64,000 nt of DNA from Thermoleophilales bacterium (GTDB lineage: Bacteria; Actinomycetota; Thermoleophilia; Solirubrobacterales; 70-9), in assembly GCA_020636955.1 (NCBI GenBank), contig JACJWY010000011.1, positions 1 to 64,000 of the forward strand, read 5' to 3'. Below the pieces are notes generated by a model. The model saw only the letters and a program-made list of their open reading frames with translations. It searched no databases and was not told the origin of the DNA. The position numbers and the translations under genes are program-made. Below, in pieces: positions 1-9,693 of the stretch (its first letter is position 1; each line of letters starts with the position of its first letter).

Positions 1-158
1 AATTCAAACCAGACCTGCCCTCATCCCATCCCAAATCGCGGACCACTACAGACTACTCCCGCTGTCGGCTTTCCCGGGTTTCCAAGGTCGCGAGTCAAAC
101 CGGGCTCGTCGGTTCGGAACGAATCGCATATGGGGTTTACTTTTGGACCTGCGTCCTA

Positions 159-232
<74 letters not shown>

Positions 233-250
233 GCGCCCAACGATTCTAAA

Positions 251-1204
251 TCAGAGACCCTGCGAGAGGCGCCAAGCGTGGAAGGCTTCGCGGGTGGTGA
301 ACTTCGGGGTGTAGCCGAACTCTTCCTTCAGCTTGCGGTTGTCCAGCACCGGACGGTAGGCGAGGAAATCGGTCTGATCCGGGCCGTGCGGGGTGAGGTG
401 AAGCAAGTGTCCGACCCTGAGACCGGTCTTGAGCGCCCCGACCGGAACCGCGCGGGGTTTCTTGCCTAGTTCAGCGGCGATCTCGTCGATCGTCATCGCT
501 CCGTCTCCGGCCACATTGAAGATGCCGGTCTTATCCCCCAGCACCGCCTGCAGCATCACCCCGACCACATCCTGATCCCAGATAAAAACGAACGGCGACT
601 CCGAACCGCGGATCTTGAGCGGCCGCTTCGCCCTGAACAGGTCGGTGATCTGGTTGTCCACCGTTTCCCCCAGGATCGTTCCGATCCGCAGCACCACCTG
701 CTCGAGCTCAGGATTCGATTCGCGGAGTGCCGCCAGCTGCTCCTCGACCAGCCGCTTGTGCAGGCTGTAAGGGAAGGTCTCCGTACCCCGGACCGGATCC
801 TCCTCGGTCAGCCAGGTCGGGCTGTCGGCGTGGTAGCCGTAGGCGGCGCCGCTGGAAGAGACCACGACCCTCTTCACCCCGTGGGCGAGGCAGGAATCAA
901 AGACATTCTTCGAGCCGGTCACATCGACGGCAAATTCCTGTTCGGTCGACAGATTGCCGGGATTGACGATCGCCGCGAGGTGGACCACCGTGTCGATCCC
1001 GTGCTCGCCAATCGGACCCGAGACCGACGCAGGATCCGTTACATCGGCGACCACATAGTCGACGCCATCGACCCGGCGCTCGCCGGTCGGATGGCTCAGA
1101 TCCCCCGAGACAACCAGCTCAACCCGATCTTTCGCCTCGGCCAGGCCGCGAACCACCGAATGACCGAGAAATCCGTTGCCGCCGGTGACGAAAACGCGTT
1201 TCAT
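251..1204 (-). CDS. NAD-dependent epimerase/dehydratase (extended SDR)
   Basis: A 317-residue extended short-chain dehydrogenase. The Rossmann motif TGGNGFLG lies at residues 8-15, the catalytic serine in [11 protein letters not shown] near 117-119, and the YxxxK pair at Tyr146/Lys150. Family members oxidise, epimerise or dehydrate nucleotide sugars or related alcohols in the cytosol, and the exact substrate cannot be read from the sequence. The start ATG shares one base with the stop of the upstream transporter (TGATG), so the two are translationally coupled. It is the last gene of a three-gene unit: monooxygenase, BASS transporter, epimerase. Confidence 0.85.
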   Translation of the reverse strand: MKRVFVTGGNGFLGHSVVRGLAEAKDRVELVVSGDLSHPTGERRVDGVDYVVADVTDPASVSGPIGEHGIDTVVHLAAIVNPGNLSTEQEFAVDVTGSKNVFDSCLAHGVKRVVVSSSGAAYGYHADSPTWLTEEDPVRGTETFPYSLHKRLVEEQLAALRESNPELEQVVLRIGTILGETVDNQITDLFRAKRPLKIRGSESPFVFIWDQDVVGVMLQAVLGDKTGIFNVAGDGAMTIDEIAAELGKKPRAVPVGALKTGLRVGHLLHLTPHGPDQTDFLAYRPVLDNRKLKEEFGYTPKFTTREAFHAWRLSQGL

Positions 1205-2181
1205 CAGGCCCTGGCTTCGATCGTGCTGTCGACCGGGTCACCGGTCGGCCGTTTCGCCCACCAGCTGGAGAGGATCAGGCCGGCGATCAGATCCCAGACT
1301 CCCCACCACGCCGCGACCATGGCGACGCCGCCGATTCCCTTGAAAGTGGCCAGGGCGATGGTCAGGCCGAGGGCCGCATTGCGCACCCCGACCTCGAATG
1401 TGATCGCTCTTCGGTTCGGTTCCGCCACCTTGAACGAAGCCGCGATCCCGTAACCGAGTAGCAGGGCAAGGGTGTCATGAAGGAAGACGGCGACCGCGAT
1501 CAGGGCGATGTGGTTGATGAAGGCGTTGAAGTTGCTGGCCAGTGCCCCGACGATGTAGAGGATCAGGAAGATCATGCTGAATCGCTTGACCAGCGGCTGC
1601 ACCTTCTTCGCGATCTCGGGGTGCCGACTGGAAACGAACAGGCCGGCAGTCAGCGGGATGCCGATCAGCACGATGATGTCGAAGAGCAGTTCGATCGCAC
1701 TGACGTCCACGTCCTGAAGAACCTGGGACGCTTCCGGATGCATGCCGCCCCAGAAGGCGATGTTCAGCGGCATCAGGAAGATCGCCAGAAAGTTGGAGAC
1801 GGCGGTCATCGACAGCGATAAGGCCACGTTCCCTCTCGCCCGGTAGACGAGGATGTTCGACACGTTTCCCGGTGGACAGCAGGCGACCAGAATCATCCCC
1901 ATGGCGATCGAAGGCCGGAAGCCGAGAGCGAGTGTGAGCAGGTAGGTGATTGCCGGCAGGAGGAGGAACTGGGCGACGATGCCGACGATCATCGCCTTCG
2001 GCGCATGCCTGACGGTCTTGAAGTCATCGACCTTCATCTCCAGGGCGATGCCGAACATGATCACCGCGATGATCAGGCTGAGCACGAGGACCATCCCGTC
2101 GCTCGTGTGGAGGTTGACGTTGTCGATGTCCTCCGCTCCGAACGGCAGACCGGGCAGACTCGACAGGAAAGCCAGGGTCAT
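1204..2181 (-). CDS. bile acid:sodium symporter (BASS) family transporter
   Basis: A 325-residue polytopic membrane protein with about nine to ten hydrophobic segments. The stretch around ACCPPGNVSNI matches the conserved core region of the SBF/BASS family, Na+-coupled carriers of organic anions. The substrate is unknown. The start ATG overlaps the stop of the upstream monooxygenase gene (ATGA, 2178-2181), and the stop overlaps the next start by one base. This suggests that the transporter serves the same, unidentified, pathway as the monooxygenase and the epimerase. Confidence 0.85.
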   Translation of the reverse strand: MTLAFLSSLPGLPFGAEDIDNVNLHTSDGMVLVLSLIIAVIMFGIALEMKVDDFKTVRHAPKAMIVGIVAQFLLLPAITYLLTLALGFRPSIAMGMILVACCPPGNVSNILVYRARGNVALSLSMTAVSNFLAIFLMPLNIAFWGGMHPEASQVLQDVDVSAIELLFDIIVLIGIPLTAGLFVSSRHPEIAKKVQPLVKRFSMIFLILYIVGALASNFNAFINHIALIAVAVFLHDTLALLLGYGIAASFKVAEPNRRAITFEVGVRNAALGLTIALATFKGIGGVAMVAAWWGVWDLIAGLILSSWWAKRPTGDPVDSTIEARA

Positions 2182-3512
2182 TCGAAGATCTCCAGGTGCT
2201 TGTGAATCTCCGCCCGGTAGGCGTCCTTGTTCACGTAGAACGGAAGCCGGTCAAGCTGGCGGTAGTTGTAGCCGGCGAAGAGGTCGGGCTTCGGACCCTG
2301 CACCCGCCGCCACATCTCCTCGGCTTTCGCCGGATTGCGCTGACCGGCGTCGATGAATTCCGAAACGAGATGGGCCTGGTTGTAGCGGCCCTGCCAGCCA
2401 AGCCCGGTCGCTTCGACCATGCCCAGCACGAAGACATTGCGGAACTTCGGAGTGAAGATGTTGAGGTAAAGGTCGGGGCTGTTGCCCTTCCAGTTGAGGT
2501 ACTCCGGGTTGATAAAGGGGTAATGGAGTTTGTAGCCGGTGGCCAGCATGACCATGTCGTAATCCCCGGTTGAACCGTCCTCGAACTCGACCCCAGTCTT
2601 CGTGAACCGCTTGATGTTCTTGCGGATGTGAATGTCGCCGTGACCGGCGTAATAAAGCACCTGGGTGTTCATCACCGGATGGGTTTCATAGATCCGACCT
2701 TCCGGTTCCGGAAAACCGAGCCGGGCCGGGTCACCGGTCAGGAATTTGATGAATTTGCCGTCGATCCTCGTCTTGAGAAAGGCCGGCAGGGCCTTGCCCT
2801 CATTTAGGGTGTCGGAGGGCCGGCCGAAGATGTACTTGGGGAAGAACCAGTAGCCGGAGCGAAGGCTCATCTCGATCGACTTCGCGTAATGGACCGCGTC
2901 CACCGCGATGTCACAGCCGGAGTTGCCACAGCCGATAATCAGCACCTTCTTGTCGCGGAAGATGTCGGGCCGCTTGTAGGAGGCTGTATGGAGAATCTCG
3001 CCCTCGAACTCGTCTTCTCCTTCGAAGGTCGGGACGCTTGGCTCGGAGAGGATGCCGTTGGCGATGATCACCCCGGCATAACGGCCGGTTTCTTCCTTCC
3101 CCTCCTCGTTGAGGATGGTCACCATCCAGACCGTGTCATCCCGGCCGGGATCCTCCGGTTCGACTGCCGTGACCTCGGTGCCGAAGCGGAAGTTCCGGCG
3201 AAGGTCAAAGGTGTCGGCGTAGTCTTTGAAGTAGGTGTTCATCTCCCAGTGGCTGGGAAAGTCGGCGACTTCGGGCCGCATCGGGAATTCGTCGTAGGCG
3301 GTGGTCGTCTTGGAGGAGATCAGATGGGCCGACTCGTACATGGTCGACTTCTTCGACTCGATGTCCCAGAGGCCGCCGACGTCGCTGTGGATCTCGAATC
3401 CGACGAAGGGGATTCCGCGGCGGGAGAGGTTGCGGGCGGCGGACAGCCCGGTCGGACCGGCACCGATGAGTGCCCACGGCAGTTCGTCTCTTGCGTCCCC
3501 CTCAGGCGCCAC
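2178..3512 (-). CDS. flavin-containing monooxygenase (FMO/BVMO-like)
   Basis: An FAD- and NADPH-dependent monooxygenase of about 444 residues. It has an N-terminal FAD motif IGAGPTG, the FMO fingerprint FxGxxxHxxxY (FEGEILHTASY), a second dinucleotide motif IIGCGNSG, and the late ATG-type motif MLATGY. Family members oxygenate heteroatoms or ketones; the substrate is not evident. The longest frame begins at 3599 but would overlap the divergent gene that starts at 3577. I chose the GTG at 3512 because an AGGA lies nine bases upstream and the FAD motif then sits close to the N terminus. Start uncertain; function at family level is firm. Confidence 0.85.
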   Translation of the reverse strand: MAPEGDARDELPWALIGAGPTGLSAARNLSRRGIPFVGFEIHSDVGGLWDIESKKSTMYESAHLISSKTTTAYDEFPMRPEVADFPSHWEMNTYFKDYADTFDLRRNFRFGTEVTAVEPEDPGRDDTVWMVTILNEEGKEETGRYAGVIIANGILSEPSVPTFEGEDEFEGEILHTASYKRPDIFRDKKVLIIGCGNSGCDIAVDAVHYAKSIEMSLRSGYWFFPKYIFGRPSDTLNEGKALPAFLKTRIDGKFIKFLTGDPARLGFPEPEGRIYETHPVMNTQVLYYAGHGDIHIRKNIKRFTKTGVEFEDGSTGDYDMVMLATGYKLHYPFINPEYLNWKGNSPDLYLNIFTPKFRNVFVLGMVEATGLGWQGRYNQAHLVSEFIDAGQRNPAKAEEMWRRVQGPKPDLFAGYNYRQLDRLPFYVNKDAYRAEIHKHLEIFE

Positions 3513-3576
3513 GGTGGTCAATCCTATGGCAAGGGCGGGCAGGGACCACGGGCCCAGGGCGCTACCGTGAAAGTCG

Positions 3577-4824
3577 ATGGCTGAAGTCAACGCCTTCAAG
3601 GCGATTCACTATGACCTTGCTGCGATTGACTCGCTGGCCGGAGTCGTGGCTCCTCCATACGACGTGATCGACGAAGAGGATCGAGACTCGCTACTTGCCG
3701 GCTCGCCCTTCAACGTGGTCGAGATCGACCTGCCCGAGTCACCAGGCGGCGACCCCTACGAACATGCCGCGGGAACCCTCGAGGAATGGATCCTGAGCGG
3801 CATCCTCCGCCAGGACCGAGACCCCTCAATGTGGGCTCTGACCCAGGAATACGCCAGCCCGGACGGATCGATGAAGATCCGGAGCGCCATCCTCGCCCGG
3901 GTCCGGATCGAGGACTACGGTCCGGGCAGGATCCGGCCCCATGAGCGGACCCAGCCGGGTCCCAGACAGGACCGTCTGTATCTGACCCATGCGACGCGGT
4001 GCAACATCTCTCCCGTCTTCTCCCTGACCAGCCGCGACGCCTGGCCGGTCATGGCTCCGGCGATCACGGGCGAGGATCCCTGGGCCGAGGTTCTCGACGG
4101 CGAGGGAACCCTGAACCGCATCTGGCGTATCACCGACCCGGAGGTCCACCGCGCCGTGAGCCAGGAGCTCGATACCGCGGAGCTGCTGATCGCCGATGGC
4201 CATCACCGGTACGAAACCGCCCGGGTTTACCGCGATCAGATCGGTGGCGAAGGTGCCCACTGCTACACCCTGATGGCGCTTACCGCTCTGGATGACCCCG
4301 GACTCACCGTTTTCCCAACTCACCGGCTGCTGACCGGACTGGGTGACCCCGACCTTCTCGATCAATTGAACCGGGGTATCGAGGCGACCTTCGAAACGGT
4401 GGCCGAAGGGGAAGCCGGGCCGGGCGCTCTCGAAGGGGCCGGCTGCTTCGGCCTGCTGGAAGCCGGCGGCTCGAAGCGCCTGATCCGGCCCCGGGATCCT
4501 TCCTCCCTGGACGACCTGGCCGGAGATCGATCGGTCGCCTATCGCGGGTTGGACGCCGCGATCCTCGAGAAGGTCGTGTTCAGCCGGATCCTCGGCATGT
4601 CCGAAGCGGATGTCGAAGCAAAGAAGGGCCTTGCCTATGCGAAGTCAATTGACGACGCCGCGGCTGCGGTGGAGACGGGTGAAGCGCAGGTCGCCTTCAT
4701 CCTCCGCCCCACCCCGATCGAGCAGGTCCGGGCAGTGGCGGAAGCGGGCGAGACGATGCCGCCGAAGTCGACCTACTTCTTCCCGAAGATCCCGACCGGG
4801 ATCGTCTTCAACCCGCTCAGTTAG
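3577..4824 (+). CDS. DUF1015 family protein
   Basis: A 415-residue soluble protein beginning with the DUF1015 signature (VVAPPYDVI at residues 23-31) and carrying the conserved ADGHHRYETA motif in the middle. The family is widespread. In some clostridia I recall it beside serine-biosynthesis genes, and it is sometimes annotated as SerK-like, but the reaction is not settled by anything seen here. It is followed after nine bases by the cobalamin adenosyltransferase and is divergent from the monooxygenase. Confidence 0.8.
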   Translation: MAEVNAFKAIHYDLAAIDSLAGVVAPPYDVIDEEDRDSLLAGSPFNVVEIDLPESPGGDPYEHAAGTLEEWILSGILRQDRDPSMWALTQEYASPDGSMKIRSAILARVRIEDYGPGRIRPHERTQPGPRQDRLYLTHATRCNISPVFSLTSRDAWPVMAPAITGEDPWAEVLDGEGTLNRIWRITDPEVHRAVSQELDTAELLIADGHHRYETARVYRDQIGGEGAHCYTLMALTALDDPGLTVFPTHRLLTGLGDPDLLDQLNRGIEATFETVAEGEAGPGALEGAGCFGLLEAGGSKRLIRPRDPSSLDDLAGDRSVAYRGLDAAILEKVVFSRILGMSEADVEAKKGLAYAKSIDDAAAAVETGEAQVAFILRPTPIEQVRAVAEAGETMPPKSTYFFPKIPTGIVFNPLS

Positions 4825-4833
4825 GATCGGCCC

Positions 4834-5415
4834 GTGGTCAAGATCTACACGAAGAAGGGTGACGACGGGACCACCGGACTCTGGTACGGGGGCCGGGTCG
4901 AGAAGTCGGGCCTGAGGACCGACGCCTACGGCACCCTTGACGAAGCCTGCTCCGCCCTCGGGGTGGCCCGTGCGCTCTGCGATGACAGCCAGGCGGAGCT
5001 GGCCGCCGACATCCTCGCCCTGCAGAACGAACTCTTTGTGGCCGGGGCCGAACTCGCCACGGCCCCGGAGGCGGCCGCAAGGCTCCAGGACGGGATCAGC
5101 CGGATCACCGCCGAAATGGTCGACGCGCTCGACCCCGAGATCGACAAATACATGGACCGGGTAAACCTGCCGCCCAAGTTCGTGATCCCCGGAGGCAACC
5201 CGCTTTCGGCCCAGCTCGACGTGGCCCGCACGATCGTGCGCCGGGCAGAACGGGCCACGGTGCGGATCCAGCTGGCTGGCGAGCTCGCCTCGACCGAGAT
5301 CCTGCGCTTCCTCAACCGAGCCTCCGACCTTGTCTTCTCGATGGCCCGTTACGCCGATATCGACTTCCCCGACCTCTTCGAAGGCCGGCGGGGGTCGGGC
5401 GACGCGGAGGAGTAG
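4834..5415 (+). CDS. pduO: PduO-type ATP:cob(I)alamin adenosyltransferase
   Basis: A 193-residue enzyme that transfers the adenosyl group of ATP to cob(I)alamin to make coenzyme B12. The N-terminal TKKGDDGTTGL is the ATP-binding signature of the PduO/MMAB family. The middle motif ARTIVRRAER and the C-terminal LNRASDLVF are the other hallmark blocks. Translation starts with GTG at 4834, seven bases after AGGA. It lies between DUF1015 and an SDR gene on the same strand. Confidence 0.92.
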   Translation: MVKIYTKKGDDGTTGLWYGGRVEKSGLRTDAYGTLDEACSALGVARALCDDSQAELAADILALQNELFVAGAELATAPEAAARLQDGISRITAEMVDALDPEIDKYMDRVNLPPKFVIPGGNPLSAQLDVARTIVRRAERATVRIQLAGELASTEILRFLNRASDLVFSMARYADIDFPDLFEGRRGSGDAEE

Positions 5416-5419
5416 CCGA

Positions 5420-6220
5420 ATGGACCTCGGGCTCAGGGGCCGGGTCTGCGTGGTCACCGGGGCCAGCGGCGGCATCGGGCTGGAAGTGACCCGGCAGCTC
5501 TGCGACGAGGGCGCCAAGGTGCTGATGGTCTCCCGCGACCCGGAACAGCTCGCCGCGATGAGCGAAGTGGTCCGGGCCGAAGGAGGCGAGGCCGAGGTGG
5601 TGGTCAAGGACGTGACCTCGGACTGCGCCGGCCAGCACATAATCGCGGCCGGGAAACAGGCGTTCGGACGGGTGGACGTGCTGGTAAACAACGCCGGCGC
5701 CGCTGAATGGAAACCGCTCGAAGAGGCCAGCGAAGATGACTTCCGCTTCCAGTTCGAGCTCAGCGTGATCGCCCCGCTGAACCTGATGCGGGCGGCAATC
5801 CCGGAAATGGCCGAAAGGGGCTGGGGCCGGGTCGTGAACATCTCCTCGACCGCCGGCAAGCGGCCCTCCTCGATGATGCCCGACTACTCGGTGGGCAAGG
5901 CGGCGATGCTCTCCCTCTCCCGGCAGTTCGCCGAAAGGCATGCCGCCGAAGGGGTGATGGTCAACGCGATCTGCCCCGGGCCGACCGCCTCCGACCTCTG
6001 GATGGCCGAGGGCGGGCTGCTCGACCAGTCGAAGGAGGCCGCCGGACTCGATACCCGTGAAGAAGCTCTGAAGTCGGCCGGCGAGAAACGGCCGGTCGGC
6101 CGTCTCGCCACACCAGAGGAAATCGCCTCGGCGATCGTCTTCCTCTGCTCGGAGCGGGCCTCCTATGTGTCAGGCGCCGCCTGGGGCGTAGACGGCGGCA
6201 CCGTGCCCGTGATTATTTGA
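5420..6220 (+). CDS. SDR family NAD(P)-dependent oxidoreductase
   Basis: A classical short-chain dehydrogenase of about 266 residues. The cofactor motif TGASGGIG lies near residues 12-19, with NNAG in the middle, the catalytic Ser in NISSTAGK and the YxxxK pair in YSVGK. The ATG at 5420 follows GGAGGAG at 5406-5412, so the longer open frame beginning at 5330 inside the upstream gene is not the real start. The C-terminal stretch YVSGAAWGVDGG is typical of FabG-like reductases. Substrate not determinable. Confidence 0.88.
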   Translation: MDLGLRGRVCVVTGASGGIGLEVTRQLCDEGAKVLMVSRDPEQLAAMSEVVRAEGGEAEVVVKDVTSDCAGQHIIAAGKQAFGRVDVLVNNAGAAEWKPLEEASEDDFRFQFELSVIAPLNLMRAAIPEMAERGWGRVVNISSTAGKRPSSMMPDYSVGKAAMLSLSRQFAERHAAEGVMVNAICPGPTASDLWMAEGGLLDQSKEAAGLDTREEALKSAGEKRPVGRLATPEEIASAIVFLCSERASYVSGAAWGVDGGTVPVII

Positions 6221-6262
6221 CTCAGGCAGCCCTGACGGGAGGGGTCCGTCGGGTGGATCGGA

Positions 6263-6799
6263 TCAACCCTGGGCGGGCAGGGTGACCAGAGCGTGCATCT
6301 CGTGCGGAGCGATGTGATGCCGGCCGCCCAGACCTTCGAGTTCGATCAGGAAGGCGCAGCCGACCACCTCGCCACCGAGCCGCTCGATCGCGTCGATCTT
6401 CGCCTGGGCTGTGCCTCCGGTCGCGATCAGGTCATCGTGAACCAGCACCCTGGCTCCGCCAAAGATTGAATCGGAATGGACCTCGAGCGAGTCCGACCCG
6501 TATTCGAGCTGGTACTCGACCGCGATCGTCTCCGAAGGCAGGCGACCCGGCTTGCGTGCCGGGATGAATCCGATATCCAGCGCCTGGGCGAGCGCGCCAC
6601 CGAGGATGAATCCGCGGGACTCAGCGGCGAGCAGCAGGTCCGGATTCTGCGACTCCGCCCACTCCGCCAGGTCACTGACCGCAGACCGGCAGGCGCCGGC
6701 GTCAAGCAGCAGCGGAGTGATGTCGCGAAAGAGAATTCCGGGCTCCGGAAAGTCGGGGATCGAGCGGATCAGCGAGGCGTAATCCTTCTGGCTCCCCAC
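6263..6799 (-). CDS. apt: adenine phosphoribosyltransferase
   Basis: A purine salvage enzyme converting adenine and PRPP to AMP. It has the N-terminal IPDFPEPGILFRDITPLL block and the PRPP-binding motif VLVHDDLIATGGTA typical of type I phosphoribosyltransferases. A GTG at 6811 opens the longest frame, but the AGGAGG ribosome site overlaps that codon. I chose the GTG at 6799, eleven bases downstream of AGGAGG, which gives 178 residues, a normal Apt length. The upstream secreted-protein gene ends at 6808, so the two are coupled. Confidence 0.93.
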   Translation of the reverse strand: MGSQKDYASLIRSIPDFPEPGILFRDITPLLLDAGACRSAVSDLAEWAESQNPDLLLAAESRGFILGGALAQALDIGFIPARKPGRLPSETIAVEYQLEYGSDSLEVHSDSIFGGARVLVHDDLIATGGTAQAKIDAIERLGGEVVGCAFLIELEGLGGRHHIAPHEMHALVTLPAQG

Positions 6800-6807
6800 G
6801 GTCCCGG

Positions 6808-7230
6808 TCACCTCCTGGTCGCGGTGAACTTCTGGTCAACCTGGCAGAGCCCGCTGACCAGCATCCGGCCGCTGATCCGGTTGCCCTTCACCTTGCCGGT
6901 AAGGGTGCGCTGGTCATCCTTGAAACTGACGTACTTCGAACCCTTGAACACGGCGGTGAAAACCCCGTTGCGCTTGATCTTCGAAGAGGCGCCCGGGCGC
7001 TGGGCGACCGAGGGGTACTTGAAGGCGACCAGGGTGTATCCGAGGCCGTAACAGGTGCCCGCCGGATTGCCCTTGAAGGAGACCACCCGGTTGTTGTTGA
7101 TCTTTAGGACCACCTTCACCTTGCCCCCGTCCTTGCCGACGTAGGTGCCGTTCTTCGCCGCGCCGGCAATCCCGGGAAAGGCGACCAGCGAGATCAGGGC
7201 CAGGACGATGAGAGATGCGGAACGAGGCAC
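6808..7230 (-). CDS. small secreted protein of unknown function
   Basis: A 140-residue protein with a signal peptide (hydrophobic residues 6-24 ending in AGAAK) and a basic, beta-rich mature part containing two cysteines. I do not recognise the family. It resembles the many short exported proteins of Thermoleophilia made of repeated strand-turn segments with Gly, Lys and Val. It directly precedes apt and shares its transcription direction. Confidence 0.65.
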   Translation of the reverse strand: MPRSASLIVLALISLVAFPGIAGAAKNGTYVGKDGGKVKVVLKINNNRVVSFKGNPAGTCYGLGYTLVAFKYPSVAQRPGASSKIKRNGVFTAVFKGSKYVSFKDDQRTLTGKVKGNRISGRMLVSGLCQVDQKFTATRR

Positions 7231-7279
7231 CGGCCGCAGCTTACCGGCGCTGACGGTTGGGGTCCGGCATGATCACACT

Positions 7280-7849
7280 GTGGAATTCAACGCGATCGAC
7301 CTGCCCGGACTCCTGCTCGACACCGACTCGGCGATCGCGATGAAGGCTCACGGGAAGACCGAGGCCGCGGTCTTGATGCCAATACGCAACTGGCCGGATG
7401 AGCCGCGGCTGATCTTCACCGAGCGCCGGGCGGACCTGCGCAAGCACGCCGGTGAAATCTCGTTTCCGGGCGGCACCACCGAACCCGCTGACCGTGACCT
7501 GGAGGAAACCGCCCTCCGCGAGACGGAAGAGGAAATCGCCCTGCACCGGGTTCACGTCGAGGTGATCGGCGCCGTGCCGCCGGTCGGCACATTCGCGACC
7601 TCATTCCGGATCCAGCCGATCGTCGGACTCGTCTCCGAGGAAGCGACGCTGGTGGCCAATCCGGACGAGGTCGCGACGATTCTCACTTTCGGTTTCGACG
7701 AGTTGCTCGATTCCTACGCAATGAGGCGCCTGGTCCGCCGCGGGGTGCCGATCCGCACCCCTACCTTCGAGATCGGTCGACACATGATCTGGGGAGCGAC
7801 CGCCCGCATCCTCACCGACTTCTTCCACCGGATCGGTGCAATGAGCTGA
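7280..7849 (+). CDS. Nudix hydrolase, CoA pyrophosphatase-like
   Basis: About 189 residues. The Nudix box starts at FPGGTTEPADRD and ends ALRETEEEI, in the spacing seen in NudL/CoA diphosphatases, which cleave CoA to 4'-phosphopantetheine and 3',5'-ADP. The open frame extends upstream to 7145 but would run into the divergent secreted-protein gene. GTG at 7280 is the best start, although no clear ribosome site is visible. The substrate assignment rests on the motif style only. Confidence 0.8.
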   Translation: MEFNAIDLPGLLLDTDSAIAMKAHGKTEAAVLMPIRNWPDEPRLIFTERRADLRKHAGEISFPGGTTEPADRDLEETALRETEEEIALHRVHVEVIGAVPPVGTFATSFRIQPIVGLVSEEATLVANPDEVATILTFGFDELLDSYAMRRLVRRGVPIRTPTFEIGRHMIWGATARILTDFFHRIGAMS

Positions 7850-7885
7850 GGCCAGGGGACCGGACGCGGTTCTATGCTGGGGGCG

Positions 7886-8677
7886 ATGGCCGACGTGTTC
7901 AAGTTCAGCGTCGACGGGGAGATCCTGGAACCGGGTGAGGCTTTTCTGCCCTTGCCCGATGACGGGCTGCTGCGGGGTGACGGGGTTTTCGAGGTCGCCA
8001 GGATCTACGGTGGACGTCCCTTCGCGCTCGGCCCCCACTTTGACCGCATGAAGAAATCAGCGGCCGCAATCGGTCTCGAACTCGAGCGCGGTCTGCTCGA
8101 GTCCGATGCCGGACGGTTGATCTCCTCGGTCGAGCCATGCGACTGCCTGGTCCGGATCATCCAGACCCGTTCCGGGCGTCGGATCCTTTCGCTGGAAGAA
8201 CTGCCGGCGCACACCCCGACCATCACGCTGGCCTCGGTGCGCTACTCCCCCACCCTGATCCTGAACGGGGTCAAGTCGCTTTCCTACGCGGCCAACATGC
8301 AGGCCACCCGGCTCGCGAAAGAGGCGGGAGCGGACGAGGCGCTCTTCGTCAGACCCGACGGGGTGGTACTCGAACCCCCGACTTCATCGATCTTCTGGGC
8401 GACCCGGGAAGGACAACTGCGCACGCCTGCCCTCGAGGCCGGAGTCCTCGACTCGATCACCCGCCGCAAGATCGTCGAACGCCTCGAAGTCGAAGAAGGC
8501 GAGTTTCAGTTCGAGGACCTGCTGGGCGCAACCGAGGCCTTCCTCGCCTCAACCACCAGGGAAGCCCACCCGGTCAGCCGCATCGACGAATACGAGTTGC
8601 CGAAGGTGGACGGCGAACAGACCAGGGCCGCCGCCGAAGCTTTCGCGCAAGCGCTGGCCGCCGACATAGGCGACTGA
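7886..8677 (+). CDS. class IV aminotransferase (BCAT/ADC lyase family)
   Basis: A PLP-dependent fold-type IV enzyme of about 263 residues. It shows RGDGVFEVARIY near the N terminus, the probable PLP lysine in KSLSYAAN, and the glycine/serine loop EPPTSSIFW. Branched-chain aminotransferases, D-amino acid transaminases and aminodeoxychorismate lyases share these features, and the sequence alone does not separate them. ATG at 7886 follows a GGGGG stretch, and an in-frame ATG at 7874 is the alternative. The gene ends ten bases from the convergent trxB. Confidence 0.85.
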   Translation: MADVFKFSVDGEILEPGEAFLPLPDDGLLRGDGVFEVARIYGGRPFALGPHFDRMKKSAAAIGLELERGLLESDAGRLISSVEPCDCLVRIIQTRSGRRILSLEELPAHTPTITLASVRYSPTLILNGVKSLSYAANMQATRLAKEAGADEALFVRPDGVVLEPPTSSIFWATREGQLRTPALEAGVLDSITRRKIVERLEVEEGEFQFEDLLGATEAFLASTTREAHPVSRIDEYELPKVDGEQTRAAAEAFAQALAADIGD

Positions 8678-8687
8678 ACGGCGCCCC

Positions 8688-9632
8688 CTAGAACGTCGCG
8701 TCGCGAAGGTACCACTCGGCGTCGAGCGCACCCTTGCAGCCGGAGCCGGCGGCCGTGATCGCCTGGCGGTAGGTGTGATCGACCAGATCGCCGATCGCGA
8801 AGACGCCGGCCAGGTTGGTCTTGGTCGAGGCGGCCTCGGTCTTGACGTAACCCTCGTCGTCGGTGTCAACCTGACCTACAACCAGTTCCGACCGCGGGAT
8901 GTGACCGATCGCCACGAAGACACCGTCAACGGGAATCTCTTCGACCTCGCCGCTTTCCGAATGCTTCAGCCGCACCAGCTCCAGAGCACCGTCTTCCCCG
9001 GCCACGAACTCTTCCGGAGCCCAGGGGGTCTTGAGCGAAATGTTGGGCAGGCTTTCGGCCCGCTCCTGCATGATCTTCGAGGCGCGGAACTCGTCGCGCC
9101 GGTGGACCAAGTCGAGGCTCGAGGCGAACTTGGAGATGAAGACCGCATCTTCCATTGCCGAGTCGCCGCCTCCGATCACCATGGTCGAGCGATCCTTGAA
9201 GAAAGCTCCGTCGCAGACGCCGCAGGTCGAGACGCCGCGGCCGGCCATTTCCATCTCGCCGGGGATGCCCAGGCGCTTCGGTTCGGCCCCCATTGCGAGA
9301 ATCACGGTCTTGGCATGGTGGACCTCGTCGCCAAGGTAGACCTTGTGAATGCCGCCGTCGGTCAGTTCGACCCGGTCGACGTCATCGGTGACGAAGCGGG
9401 TGCCGAAGCGCTCGGCCTGATCCCGGAAGCGGGTCATCATTTCCGGGCCCATGACGCCCTCGGGGAAGCCGGGGTAATTCTCGACGTCGGTTGTGTTCTG
9501 AAGCTGGCCGCCCCACTGGAAACCCTCGAAAACCAGCGGATCGAGTTCGGCCCTTGCGGCGTAGAGCGCCGCCGTGTAACCGGCCGGTCCGCCGCCGATG
9601 ATGATCATGTTCTCGACCTGCGTGTCGCTCAT
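8688..9632 (-). CDS. trxB: thioredoxin-disulfide reductase
   Basis: A 314-residue flavoprotein that uses NADPH to reduce thioredoxin. The FAD motif IIGGGPAGYTAALYAAR lies at the N terminus, the redox-active CGVC in the middle, and the NADPH motif IGGGDSAMEDA just after it. The FAD C-terminal block FAIGDLVD precedes QAITAAGSGC. No thioredoxin gene is adjacent, and the gene stands alone between a convergent aminotransferase and the flippase-like gene. Confidence 0.95.
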   Translation of the reverse strand: MSDTQVENMIIIGGGPAGYTAALYAARAELDPLVFEGFQWGGQLQNTTDVENYPGFPEGVMGPEMMTRFRDQAERFGTRFVTDDVDRVELTDGGIHKVYLGDEVHHAKTVILAMGAEPKRLGIPGEMEMAGRGVSTCGVCDGAFFKDRSTMVIGGGDSAMEDAVFISKFASSLDLVHRRDEFRASKIMQERAESLPNISLKTPWAPEEFVAGEDGALELVRLKHSESGEVEEIPVDGVFVAIGHIPRSELVVGQVDTDDEGYVKTEAASTKTNLAGVFAIGDLVDHTYRQAITAAGSGCKGALDAEWYLRDATF

Positions 9633-9667
9633 TTCAGGGTTCCTGTTTCTGGTCCGGTGTCATTACT

Positions 9668-9683
9668 TTACTTTCTGAAGTAA
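9668..9683. promoter_or_regulatory. palindrome upstream of trxB
   Basis: A perfect inverted repeat TTACTT-TCTG-AAGTAA lies in the 61-base gap in front of trxB, about 36 bases upstream of its start codon. It sits in an AT-rich patch that probably includes the promoter. It may be an operator, but no regulator is assignable from the sequence. Confidence 0.3.
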
Positions 9684-9693
9684 GTGTAGCGCT

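Noticed and set aside
4645..5859. 404-codon minus-strand frame
   Set aside because: Antisense of the adenosyltransferase and SDR genes, a usual by-product of high GC content.
6231..6252. Terminator between the SDR gene and apt
   Set aside because: Only a five-pair core stem (GACGG/CCGTC) and no T-run; too weak to list.
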